Source: Blastobasis lacticolella
Lineage: Eukaryota > Arthropoda > Insecta > Lepidoptera > Blastobasidae
Length of the DNA: 64,000 bases
Assembly (NCBI GenBank): GCA_905147135.1
Contig: LR990046.1
Coordinates: 17,452,501-17,516,500, forward strand
Reading direction: 5' to 3'
Shown here: piece by piece, positions 11,945-22,328 of the stretch
Position numbering within the stretch: the first letter of the stretch is position 1
How the letters are laid out: each line of letters starts with the position of its first letter
The notes under the pieces: model-generated
What the model was told of the DNA's origin: nothing
What the model saw: the letters and a program-made list of their open reading frames with translations, nothing else
Database searches by the model: none
Program-made: the position numbers and the translations under genes

Positions 11945-12340
11945 CACTACTTTTGTTATTTCCTATTGAAACGTACTGTAGTCACAAGTAATTCGCGGCT
12001 TTCCTCCAGTACAGACCGAGAGATATCGGCACGATCCGTATAAAAGGCGTCTCCAGTACTGTCATCCGCATAGCAATTTATGCCGTCAATGGACAGCATA
12101 TCATTGATTGATATGAAGGAAGAACAGAGTTGGTAACAGCACCGAGCCTCGCTATCTATCATGAAGTACGGCTTCGATGCATCTGCTGGACCAAAACTAG
12201 TTGTCCATTTGCACAACTGCTGGGAAATCCGTTATAACATCGATAACAGATCCCTATGCCAGACCAAATTGAACGCCTCCGTTTCTACTAGGCCTACGTC
12301 CAGTGCCTCTCCTTGACTCTCAGCAGCTAAAGCCCAATGA
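11945..12340 (-). pseudogene. Reverse-transcriptase relic (LINE)
   Basis: Minus strand: an open segment (12216-11956) contains the RT active-site box INCYADDSTGDAFYT, preceded by FISINDMLSIDG. Just upstream, in a shifted frame, are GEALDVGL and FNLVWHRDLLSML, matching the RT block (D-x-S-K-A-F-D-R-V-W-H) of insect LINEs. The catalytic YADD survives, but frame breaks and missing RT blocks make it a fossil. Confidence 0.65.
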
Positions 12341-12629
12341 TATGTCATATACCTACACTAAAAGATCGCTCAATGAGTGACGATTTCGGAAACCATATTG
12401 ACCAATAAATCGTGCTTTTCTAGCTACTTGAGGAGCTGTGTGTTTATAACACACCCCATCCAAAGAGTTTTGGCTCTGTCACCTTAGAGAAAGGAACTTT
12501 TTGGGTACAGGTGAATATAGGGGTACCACGACTTCAGGTTATTTTGACACATTGCGGAAAAACGAGTAAACTAAATTGATTTTACTGTCAATAATAAACT
12601 ATACAGAATGTTTCATATAAAAAAAAAAC

Positions 12630-12842
12630 ATCTTGGCGTTAATGTCCCGGTTGTGCTCTCGCGCACGAGGGCCCGGGGTCCGCCTTGACCATGATCCAGG
12701 ATTTGGCAGATCAGGTAATTACAGTGGAGCGACTGCCATCTGACCTCCATGACCCTGCTACCAGGGGAACCTGACCAGATTGGATCATGGTTACACATCC
12801 AGTCGCCTGAATGTGCAGGTTTCATCACGATGTTTCATAATA
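12630..12842 (-). mobile_element. SINE family A, minus, head truncated
   Basis: Contains the 3' block (CATCTTGGCGTTAATGTCCC), the GATCCAGGATTTGGCAGATC body, the CTGCTACCAGGGGAACCTGA segment and GTGCAGGTTTCATCACGATG. It stops before the tRNA-like head. A poly-A run on the plus strand precedes it. Confidence 0.75.
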
Positions 12843-13817
12843 TATGTATAAAGCTGTGAACTGGTTGGAGTGCTAAACGTATTAAAACGATAGGTACAAT
12901 TATTTTTTTCGTGCGTGGAATAGTTAGCGAGAAACTGACTATCGAACTTTTTCTTTTTCAATGTCGATAATGACATTTTGAAAACGAAAGACCGCATCTT
13001 TAGAAATCAGTTGTAATAGGTCACTCAAGTTCATAATCAGGTCAATCAACCGAAGACTACAATTTTACCAATTACAGATATAAAGTATAGGTTTTGTCCC
13101 TTTAAGTCTTTTCTGCCTACCGTTTCATATGAGTTTTTAAATATGTATAACCTAAAGATCACTACGATCAATACCTCAAGTGGCTGGTAAATTAAATTAT
13201 TATCACAAGCAGTTCGTGAGCAGTCCGGCACAAAAACAAGACATTTCGATGTTTCTTTCTACTTTAATTTATTCGTTTTTTTTTGCATTCAACACAATGT
13301 CGTTTATTTATTCGTTAGTTTTTTTTGCATTCGCACCTAGGTACATAGTCGACAAACTAATTGCGAAAACACAATAAACATTAGTAGGCAAAAAAGTCAC
13401 AGATTGATTTCGCGTCTGCGCCACCTCTTCTATTGTACTAGGCTATCATGACTGAAGCAGGTGGACTAGGAACGGGATACTAATATCACAGAATGTCCAA
13501 AAAGTACATTCACTAGATATTAATATTTTTGGAAAGTGTGTTTGACAAACAAAAGTACAGGATATTTTTGTTACACTTTTTGGCCTATTTTCACATAATC
13601 TACATCCCGTTGAATGCATGTAGTGAGCCTTGGCACAAGTTTATACTCTCCACGAAGAACTTTTCCGCCAGCTCCGAAATAAGGAAAGACGTCATTTCAG
13701 TACCTATTTAATAGTAATAAAAGGAAGGAGGAATTTGAAAAGCTGAAAAAATACCTAGCATCACTATTTACGTACTAGGTATGGTCAGGAGACCCGGTTT
13801 TACCATTTAGGTTATTT

Positions 13818-14049
13818 ACTAGTAACAGACGCTACGATTTGCCTGGTGCCGACCAACCATCAGGTGCAGTCGATACTTACGAAGTACAAAATAAAGCAGC
13901 TTTTGGGTTAATACGGATGCCGTTCTTGGTCGGACGTTCGACCACGTATTCCACACCCAAAAGCGACTATTTTATCCTGCGTAAGGATTAGTGTCAACTG
14001 CAACTAACGGTTGGTTGACTCCAGAAAAAGGGGAACGTCTGTTACTAGT
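13818..14049. mobile_element. Fold-back MITE (ACTAGTAACAGACG ends)
   Basis: Termini ACTAGTAACAGACG (13818-13831) and CGTCTGTTACTAGT (14036-14049) are perfect inverted complements. The interior arms also pair imperfectly (GACCAACC...GTGCAGTCGA against the complement of CAACTGCAACTAACGGTTGG), so the whole element can fold into a hairpin. Non-coding. Confidence 0.7.
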
Positions 14050-14084
14050 TTCTAGTGTAAACAACGCTTAAGAAACAAACATGG

Positions 14085-14235
14085 ACCTAGTGGCCTAGTG
14101 GCAGTACAATTACTTGTTTTATGCTACGCAGTGATAGAGCGGTAACTGTCGCCCATAACATCAACGATTCAAGCATTTGGTTGCAGGCAACAAAAATGCA
14201 GAACAGCAGATGCGTTGTCACTGTGAGGATTTAGA
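14085..14235. repeat. Dispersed 'GCCCATAACATC' repeat
   Basis: Contains GCGGTAACTGTCGCCCATAA, CATTTGGTTGCAGGCAAC and AGATGCGTTGTCACTGTGAG, matching 25068-25185 and 49560-49730. A conserved end followed by a poly-T/A-like tract suggests a retroposed sequence. Confidence 0.5.
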
Positions 14236-14389
14236 TGAAATATAAGCCTGTATTTGCGCAGGCTTTTTTTTTGGACACCCAATGGGAGATCTTAATTATC
14301 CGTTTTGTATTTTTTGGTTTGAGGGTTCTGTACAAAAAATATTGTAATCAATTATGATTTTAATTCAAAAGGTTCATTCATAGTTTTTA

Positions 14390-14720
14390 CATAAGTGCAC
14401 CACTCGCTGCGCTCGCTCATTAGTTGTTCGCGAAGTAAATTTTATTATACAATCTTATCACACCAAAATGTCAACAATTTCTAGATCGCCCGGTGATATC
14501 GTACATTTACTGATTTTACGTTATTTTTATTACAATTGCGTAATGTTTCAAGGGGTAAATTATAAAAAATTCGAGCTCGCTACGCTCGCTTATCCAATAA
14601 CACAAGTAATTTTTGTAATAATGAGCTAAGCCAAGGGTCTATATATCAAAAATTCCGAGCTCTCCTTTTAAAGTAGGAATTTGGAGCTCGATATGCTGGC
14701 TTATTCAGTGATTAAAGTTA
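14390..14720. repeat. Dispersed 'GAGCTCGCTACGCTCGCTTA' repeat
   Basis: Several blocks of CACTCGCTGCGCTCGCTCAT, CGAGCTCGCTACGCTCGCTT and GGAGCTCGATATGCTGGCTT occur here. The reverse-complement version lies at 50665-50995 (AAGCGAGTGTAGCGAGCTC, GAGCGAGCGCAGCGAGCTC). Element ends are not defined. Confidence 0.45.
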
Positions 14721-15304
14721 TTTTTATTTTTAACACACGAATTCATGCGAGTTATCGAGCATTTATTGATTTGCACTATAATAATATAAACCTACGCTAC
14801 GATACGAGTGCAAGCTTTCTTGATAGTTAATACCTATCAGTCATCCGAGCCACAAGAAAACAAGAAAGTATGGTTTAACCGCGCTGGCACCTGACGCTGT
14901 TTGTTTTCATAAAATAACTTTGATAAGGTACGTACCTACATGCTTTAAAGGTCTAGGTTCTAGCTAGACTAGGAGACGCAACCTACCACCTAATCGTGCT
15001 GTTAGAAGCTCAACCGCCGCCGTCGGTTCTTTTCCGACGGGAAATAAGTAGAAAAGACAGCGCTTTTATCTTTTCATAAAAACATATAGGTATTTAGTGG
15101 AACCTGTCTGTAATGTGTTTTACCAAAACTAGACTCATAAGTGATTCCCTAGGGTACGTAGGTACTTACCTATCTGTGTTGAGCCATTTTGTCAATTGAC
15201 CAAATTCCGTTTCAGTTTAGTAAATATCTACTTAAGTAGGTAGCTGACAATGTTTATTTTATTTAGTTTAATTAAGTACCTAGGTAGTACCTAGCGGTAC
15301 CTAG

Positions 15305-15363
15305 CGGTGTGGACTGCCGCAGATAGGTACCTAGTAGGTACCTATCTGCGGCAGTCCACACCG
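15305..15363. repeat. Perfect 59-nt palindrome (29-bp arms, 1-nt loop)
   Basis: The arm beginning CGGTGTGGACTGCCGCAGAT and ending AGGTACCTA is followed by a single G and then its exact 29-base complement, ending CAGTCCACACCG. It stands in repeat-rich intergenic DNA between the transporter and TfIIFalpha. Confidence 0.95.
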
Positions 15364-15481
15364 CGGCTCCGGCTGTCTCCCACACTGATTAACATTTTGT
15401 TTTGTTTTTATGTACGTAGGTACCTACCTACCTAACCTACTTAGATACTGTTTTTAGGCATTTAGGTAGTTAATAAGTAAG

Positions 15482-15712
15482 TAGAGCTCGTCTAGTCTAA
15501 AATGACGCGCCCCACTATCGCATTACAAGCAAGTTTAAAATATGGACGCAATACATATACAAATGCCGTTGTAATTGGTCATTCTGTTGCCGGCGAGATT
15601 CAAACGTAGGAACACGCGTCGTTCATTGGCTCCCACACAGATGAAGTGTCGTTATCAATATTTGCACTCACACATCGAAATCAACTAACTAAGGGGTGGT
15701 TCGCCCAGTTAG
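15482..15712. mobile_element. MITE (AGAGCTCGTCT family), right end decayed
   Basis: The left terminus TAGAGCTCGTCTAGTCTAAA and the interior match the intact copies at 26254-26508 and 33405-33659. The right terminal repeat has degenerated (GGGGTGGTTCGCCC instead of the GTGGGGCGCGTCATTTTAGA end). Confidence 0.8.
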
Positions 15713-15727
15713 GTACCTAGTAGAAAT

Positions 15728-16105
15728 CATCTCGGTGTTAATGACCTGGTTTTGCTCTCGCGCTCGAGGGCCTGGAATCCGCCTTGACCATGATCCAGGA
15801 TTTCGCATTTCAGGTAATTACAGTGGAGCGACTGCCATCTGACAATCCTGAGTCCTGCCTGACCCTGCTACTAGGGGAACCTGATTACCTGATCAGATTG
15901 GATCATGATTAGACATTCAGTCGCCTAAATATGCAGGTTTTATCACGATGTTTTCCGTCACCGTAAGAGCATCGGTTAGTATTCTACTAATGTAAGTACA
16001 TAAGTCAGAAAAGAGTCACTGGTACATGGCGGTAGTGGGATTCGAAGCCGGTACCTCTCGTATACCAGTCGGATACTGTAACCTTAGGCCACCGACGCTC
16101 CGACT
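15728..16105 (-). mobile_element. tRNA-derived SINE, family A, full length, minus
   Basis: A complete copy: 3' block (CTCGGTGTTAATGACCTGG), body (GATCCAGGATTTCGCATTTC), SINE core (CCGTAAGAGCATCGGTTAGT, CATAAGTCAGAAAAGAGTC) and the tRNA-like head in complement (GGGATTCGAAGCC, AGGCCACCGACGCTC). A short internal duplication occurs around TGACAATCCTGAGTCCTGCC. Confidence 0.8.
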
Positions 16106-16894
16106 ATTTAAGCATACCTACCTATTGAAAATAATTAGTGTAGGTAAGTTCCTAGTTAATTTGGAGCTAATTCATGTAGATAAGTAGGTAACATTTAGTT
16201 TTACGCCTGGTAGTAAGATGTAGGAGGTTGGTTTATTTATTTTTTTATTTAATCCTTACAATATTTCGTACATTCTGTCTTACTTATAGTTACCCTGCCA
16301 AACTGCATAACAGTTTGTTGGCAATGGTGTCTCTCTCGTAATACAATCCGGATAATGCTTACAACTAGTTAACAAATTAATTACTTAGTTTTACTCACAC
16401 AACCAACCCACATGAGCTAATCCTGTGCATACACAATAAATGGAGCCATACAGACAGATCATTACATACCCATATATTACACCACTATACACCCCGGGAT
16501 GGGTCATAAGGTATACAATACCTTGGTTTGTTTTGATATGGATGGCAGGAGGTTACTAAACTCCTCCTTATGGTGTGTACATACTTCATGTACGCCAACG
16601 AAGGGCTGTCGGCCGAATTCCCCGTTGGCTAAAGCACGTTGTTTGGACTTCTAAGGTCCAATACTTGCATTTCGTGGTCAAGCAAACGATCTTTGGGAGT
16701 TTTGGAAACCGATTCGGGCTCGTATTCGCACGTTAGTTCGTTGGCCTTCGGTATCCGCCCAAACTGCGTTTGGTCGATTGCTTCTATCCGTTTGATGTAA
16801 CCGCCACGCTGCGCTGCGGATCGCTGGCCGGCACACGCCAACGGACAATCGTTGGCCGAAACCGTTGAGTGTCATACATCGGCCGGTGTGTACG

Positions 16895-17395
16895 CAGTAG
16901 GGTCGGGTCGCAAACCGGGATCCCGGACAAAAATACGCCTTTACAATACCGGTATTAATTTTACAAAAACCGTGATTTTCGGTATTTTCGGTATTCAGTG
17001 AAAATTAAATTATATTGCTTTTTCACTATTAAAATAAATTTTATATTCATATTAGAGTTAAAGATGATTAGAAATATTATATCCAAGTCAAGTATTTACA
17101 GCAAAAGAAAAGACTTATAATAGGGAGAAATAAATTATTAAATGAATACCTTCTAGAAAATAACCTTTCGTATGAAATCCTCTAACCATTTAGGAGTAGC
17201 TTGCTTTTTAGGTACAATTTAAGTCTGTCTATGAGTTTTATGCAATAAAGATCATAATAACTAAAAGTTCATAAATAATTACTAGCAACTTCTCCAAATA
17301 TCGAAAATACCGGAATCCAGAATACCTGTATTATTATCATGTCAATACCGAAAATCCCGGTTTTGAAAAGATATACCAGTATTGCGACCCCTAGT
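16895..17395. mobile_element. hAT-like non-autonomous element (tentative)
   Basis: Ends are inverted and rich in GGGTCGCAA / CCGGGAT / CGGTATT motifs: GGGTCGCAAACCGGGATCCC on the left, and the complement of ACCGAAAATCCCGGTTTTG...TATTGCGACCCCTA on the right. The interior is AT-rich and non-coding. No target duplication is obvious. Confidence 0.45.
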
Positions 17396-17399
17396 ACGC

Positions 17400-19050
17400 A
17401 GCATTAGGCTCCTGGTAGTAGGCTTAAGGAGGTTGCTCTATTTTCATAGGGGTCGCACGAGGTTGTTAAACTGCTACTTCTAGAATCATCAACTTGAAAT
17501 AGAGCTGCGCTTCAAGGTAGCCCAGTTATTTTTCTTTCAAAACTGGAACTACACAACTGGAAATAATAATAATAAGTTTATGAAAATTAGAATTCAATGT
17601 CCGGATAATATGTAGTCGCCAGAGTACTCTTTGTAAGCTATACTTTAACACCCTTTCGGCTTTATACATATATTAAGTAACATCCTGTATAGAGGAAATA
17701 TAACTCGACGCTATTGAGTATTCTATAACCTTAATAAGCCGCCTTCATTATTGTACACCATTTAAAATTAGTTGGTTAATTTAAATTAACTTAGGTGTCA
17801 ACGTCTACTACGTCAAATGTTGACAGATTTGACTAGAATCATCATTCAATAAAGGAGGGCCCTAGGCATTTTTCCGAAACGTCATTATCCTAATTTCACA
17901 ATCGGGACATGTTAGTTTCTTTTTCCGTTACGTTCCTTCTTATCCACGTTCCATTGTTGGCGACATTCGAATTCAGACATAGAATACTACATCCTTCCGG
18001 TGTTGCTACATAAAACGCAAAAATAGCGCCACCATTGACAAGTCACCTCTGTTGCCGGTCAAGCTTTAGGCTGTTATCTAAGCTAAGGCACGAAGAGGCG
18101 CTTTACACGATACAACTCAGAAGCAAATAGTTTAGAAATTATTTGAATTATTATACCTTTAAGGGTCCGTTTAGGTACTCAAGGTGAAGTAGATGAATGA
18201 AAAGTCGTTACTGTATTTTCTTAAGATGAACAATGTAATGATTTGTATATGAAATCCTATTAGTAGTTCTAGTAGGTATACCTCTGTTTACCGATGGTAC
18301 TTTGTCATAGCAAAGGCGAAGGTGCTCACAAGAACTAGACAATAAGGGTGCTGAATGTAAGTAGATAAGTAAGTAGTTAGTATAAAATTATTTTTTGTAT
18401 AACTGATCCCATCTTTCTCGATTCATTATGGAGATGGCCACAATACCTAAGTGTACAAAAGAGAAGTCCTAGAGCGCGTGAAGTTGATACGTACGAAATT
18501 TATTTTTCAAATACAAATTGTCTCAAAAGTTTAATCACCTACTTACTATTTTGTACTGTTTATTGGATGTAAACTTATTTTATTTTTACAAAATTACGTA
18601 TAGAACGTACAATAAGAATGAAAAGTCTGAATTATAATAAATATAATTATTTTTCTCATAAAAATGGAATGAAAGTTGTACAATATTCTTTGTGAATTAA
18701 ATTAATTTGCATAAAAAATGTTTCTCTCATCTCCGTATTACCCTGATTACCCAGATGTCGGAAAAGGAAAAGCCCCGACAGAGCTGGACTAAATTTCAAT
18801 GATCCACTACTGAGGGAGGAGAAGGCTCAAGTTGATGGACTATAGACTATTTTGGGCTGTATTAATTCAGAAATAATTTGTGTGTTTTTGAATTAACATT
18901 TAAAATAATATTTATTATCTTCCACCTAAAAGGAGTTGCACGATAGGTTTCCAAGACGCCACACGAGCGTCCGATCCGAAGGACTTGCATTGGCGGTGCT
19001 TCAGCGACCTCTTGAGAGAAAGAGTTTCTCTGTGCACAATACGAGTAACT
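17400..19050. other. Intergenic, nothing recognised
   Basis: AT-rich, no conserved coding block, no long repeat structure that I can see. Open frames are short and random-looking. Confidence 0.5.
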
Positions 19051-19058
19051 ACCAGAAG

Positions 19059-19276
19059 TATATCCTATAGGACGAGACAGAGGACGTATTTAGAGCCTGT
19101 CACTTAGATGTATCACTTCCGGATATCCTATACTGACCCTACGTCACGTCACGTGTAACTGAGCACACCTATCCCGTAGGACGGGACAGAGGACATATGT
19201 AGAGGCTGTCACTCTGGCGTATCACTTCCGGGTATCCTACTGACCCTACATCACGCTACGTGTAACTGAACACACC
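19059..19276. repeat. Tandem duplication, two units of about 110 bp
   Basis: Two adjacent copies (19059-19169 and 19170-19276) share GTAGGACGGGACAGAGGACA, GTATCACTTCCGG and GTAACTGAGCACACC with several substitutions between them, so the duplication is not recent. Each holds ACGTCACGT-type motifs. Confidence 0.8.
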
Positions 19277-20423
19277 TTCTTTGTCTTTGATAAGGCTAAG
19301 TGAAGTTGAAAAAATAAAATATTAAAAGCATCCAATGCCTAATAGCCCCACTTGGTGGGACACAACAATTCAATGCTTAGCGAAACTCGTAGATGTTAAA
19401 AACCACTTACCAAAATGGCTTCGTCTTGTCCCGTGTTCCACCTAGGCGCCCTAAGCGAATCCCGATCACTGCAGGAAGTCCATTAAGTCTGTGCTCCTCT
19501 AGCACCATGAGCACTTTCCAGAAACCATTCTCGGCTACTACGTGAGCTAGATTTGCGAAGGGTCAACGCGACGCGTATCCAGCTCAAGGTTCGGCATGTA
19601 ACAGACTAGTGACTACTTCAACGCGGCGCATACGTGAAAATAGCACCACTTGTCGCGCCCGCAAATAGCGGCCATTCTTAGGAGATGACTGTTGAGCGTC
19701 ATGACATTCTTCCAGCCGAGGCATTGGCAATCCAAGCAGCCCACCTCGGTTCAGGTCTACATCAAACCCCACAGTTCCACCAGGGCTATAGGTTTCAGCT
19801 GCCTAGCCCTGACATTAAGAAAAGACGCAAAACGGCGTTACCACTAAGCACACCTTGTACTATATGTACTGTATGGATGCTAGATAACTGATATAGGTAG
19901 GTACTACATAAAAACTTTTAGCGTGATGTTCCAATTTCATATTCGAAAACAGTCGTTTCAGGAAACACTTTTTTTACGCCAGTCTATACAATGAGGAGTT
20001 TTCCAATAGGTATTTAAGGCATTCTTAACCACTCACTAGATAGCGCCCCGACAATTTTGGTAATTGATAATCGCTTGAAATAGGTTCTTAGCAAACAGGA
20101 TATAAACACTGGGTACATTGTATTGGATAATATTATATTTGTCAATAGTTTTCAACCATTTTAGAGGTTGTAATAATAATAGAACATAGTGCCACCTTCT
20201 ATAAATAAGTATTTCTTTTTACACTTCGTTCAACCTTTAACAGTGATGTTTATATTAATAAACACTTTATTTTCAAGTTTAGTATTACTTGGCTGCATGA
20301 AATCACTGCAACCATCATACAGATTTAAAGAAGATTACCAAAATTGTGGGAGCGCCATCTATTGATGCTTTTTAAAACAAACTATCAATACCTACTGGAA
20401 AACTCCTCATTAAAAAAAAATAC

Positions 20424-20919
20424 CATGGACTTACTACCCAAAGGGACTGCGCACTGCTTTGACTAAAACCGGGCAGAGCGAGAGTCACCATCGATAGTCC
20501 TGTGTCCCTTTCTAGTGTTGCCACCATTGTTGATGCAAATTCCGAATTACTTTTATTATTTGGCGCGGACACCGACCTCAGGGCCAGGCAGAGCCGGACC
20601 AAAACACTAGTTTCTAGAGAGAAATGATAGTACTTGTTGAGATCTACATTTCGAATGACAGCTGTCAAAGTTTGAACTGAAATAACTCCTAAACTATTTC
20701 CTAAAGAAAAATGATAGTGTTCGCCAAGATCTACATTTCGCATGACAGCTGTCAAACTTAGAACTGTTGTAACTCGGAAACGATTGGTCTTAGAACACTA
20801 GTTCCTTGAGCAATACGATAGTACTCATCGAGATCTACATTTTGGATGACAGTTCTAAGTTTGACAGCTCAAGCTCAGCTCTGCTCAGCTCAGCAGTCCC
20901 TTTGGGTAGTAAGTCCATG
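20424..20919. mobile_element. Fold-back DNA element A with 8-bp target duplication
   Basis: 496 bp, starting CATGGACTTACTACCCAAAG and ending with the complement (GGGTAGTAAGTCCATG). It is flanked by a perfect 8-bp direct repeat AAAAATAC at 20416-20423 and 20920-20927, a true target-site duplication of the length made by hAT and P-type transposases. The interior carries repeated modules with GAGATCTACATTTCG plus TGACAGCTGTCA (20656, 20743). Non-coding. Confidence 0.85.
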
Positions 20920-20940
20920 AAAAATACTTTATGATACAGC

Positions 20941-22099
20941 CATGGACTTACTACCCAAAGGGACTGCGCACTGCTTTGACTAAGACCGGGCTGAGCGAGA
21001 GTCACCATCAATAGTCCTTTGTCCCTTTCTAACAGTGTAAACATAATCTTATTGGCATAATCACCGTCATTCTAAATTGACAAGTGTTGTGTTTGGTGTT
21101 GCCATTATTGGAGAAATATATTTACTGTGAATTTGGTATTATTATGAGGTAATCCGTACAATCCGAAAAGTAGTTGTCAAAATACCTTTTGATCTACTGA
21201 ACGTTTCTCCGACAAACGTCGAGTCGACATAATTATTAACCTACGACTTTTTGTTTCACAAAACAGATAAAAGAGTTCGGTAACGATTTATCCTACAACA
21301 CTAGTTTCTAAAGAGAATTGATAGTACTCGTCGATACCTACATTTCGGGTGACAGCTGTCAAATTTAAATGTGTTATAACTCGGAACCCATTGGTTCTAG
21401 AACACTAGTTTCTAAAGAGTTATGATAGTACTAGTCGAGATCTACATTTCATATGACAGCTGTCAAACTTAGAACTGTCATCCGAAATGTAGATCTCGAT
21501 GAGTACTATCATTTCACTCTAAGAACTAGTGTTCTAGGGCCAATCGTTTCCGAGTTACAACAATTCTAAGTTTGACAGCTGTCATGCGAAATGTAGATCT
21601 CGACGAACACTATAATTTTTCTTTAGGAACAAGTGTCATAGCACCAATAGTTTAGGAGTTATTTCAGTTCAAAGTTTGACAGCTGTCATTCGAAATGTAG
21701 ATCTCAACAAGTACTATCATTTCTCTCTAGAAACTAGTTTTTTAGGACCAATGGGTACCGAGTTATAAAAGATTTAATTTTGACAGCTGTCATACGAAAT
21801 GATGATCTCGAGGAGTGCTATCATTTCACTCTAGGAACTAGTGTTCTAGGGACAATAGTTTCCGAGTAGCAGGGTAAGCTTGGGCTGGACTCTGGTGAAA
21901 AAATGACCTTCAGATTGCACCCGGTCCAGCTCTGCCTGGCCCTGAGGTCGGTGTCCGCACCAAATAATAAAAGTAATTCGGAATTTGCATCAACAATGGT
22001 GGCAACACTAGAAAGGGACACAGGACTATCGATGGTGACTCTCACTCTGACCGGTTTTAGTCAAAGCAGTGCGCAGTCCCTTTGGGTAGTAAGTCCATG
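20941..22099. mobile_element. Fold-back DNA element B (same family, 1.16 kb)
   Basis: Same terminal sequence as element A in inverted orientation at both ends (CATGGACTTACTACCC at 20941; its complement ends at 22099). The right arm (about 21925-22099) also pairs with the left arm of element A (20424-20600). The middle is a head-to-head array of about 104-bp modules with TGACAGCTGTCA at 21350, 21454, 21573, 21677 and 21781, pivoting near 21470-21490. No matching 8-bp flank is seen, so B may be rearranged. Confidence 0.8.
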
Positions 22100-22306
22100 G
22101 TCAAAACCGATGCTAGCGGTTTTCTCTACGACGTCCGTGTTTCTATGGACGTATCTTATCTGTATCTATAGTTTATAAATTCATAGTTTGTGATCTATAG
22201 TAATCTGTGACTAGAACGTACGATACTAGTACGAAGACGTACAGAAGATTACTTTAAATTTTAACATTACAAATAAAAAGACCAACATCAGAGTATAAGT
22301 ATATTA

Positions 22307-22312
22307 TTTATT
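22307..22312 (-). other. Poly(A) signal of TfIIFalpha
   Basis: AATAAA on the minus strand, 17 nt downstream of the TfIIFalpha stop. It implies a very short 3' UTR if used. Confidence 0.6.
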
Positions 22313-22328
22313 TACATCACATAAATTA

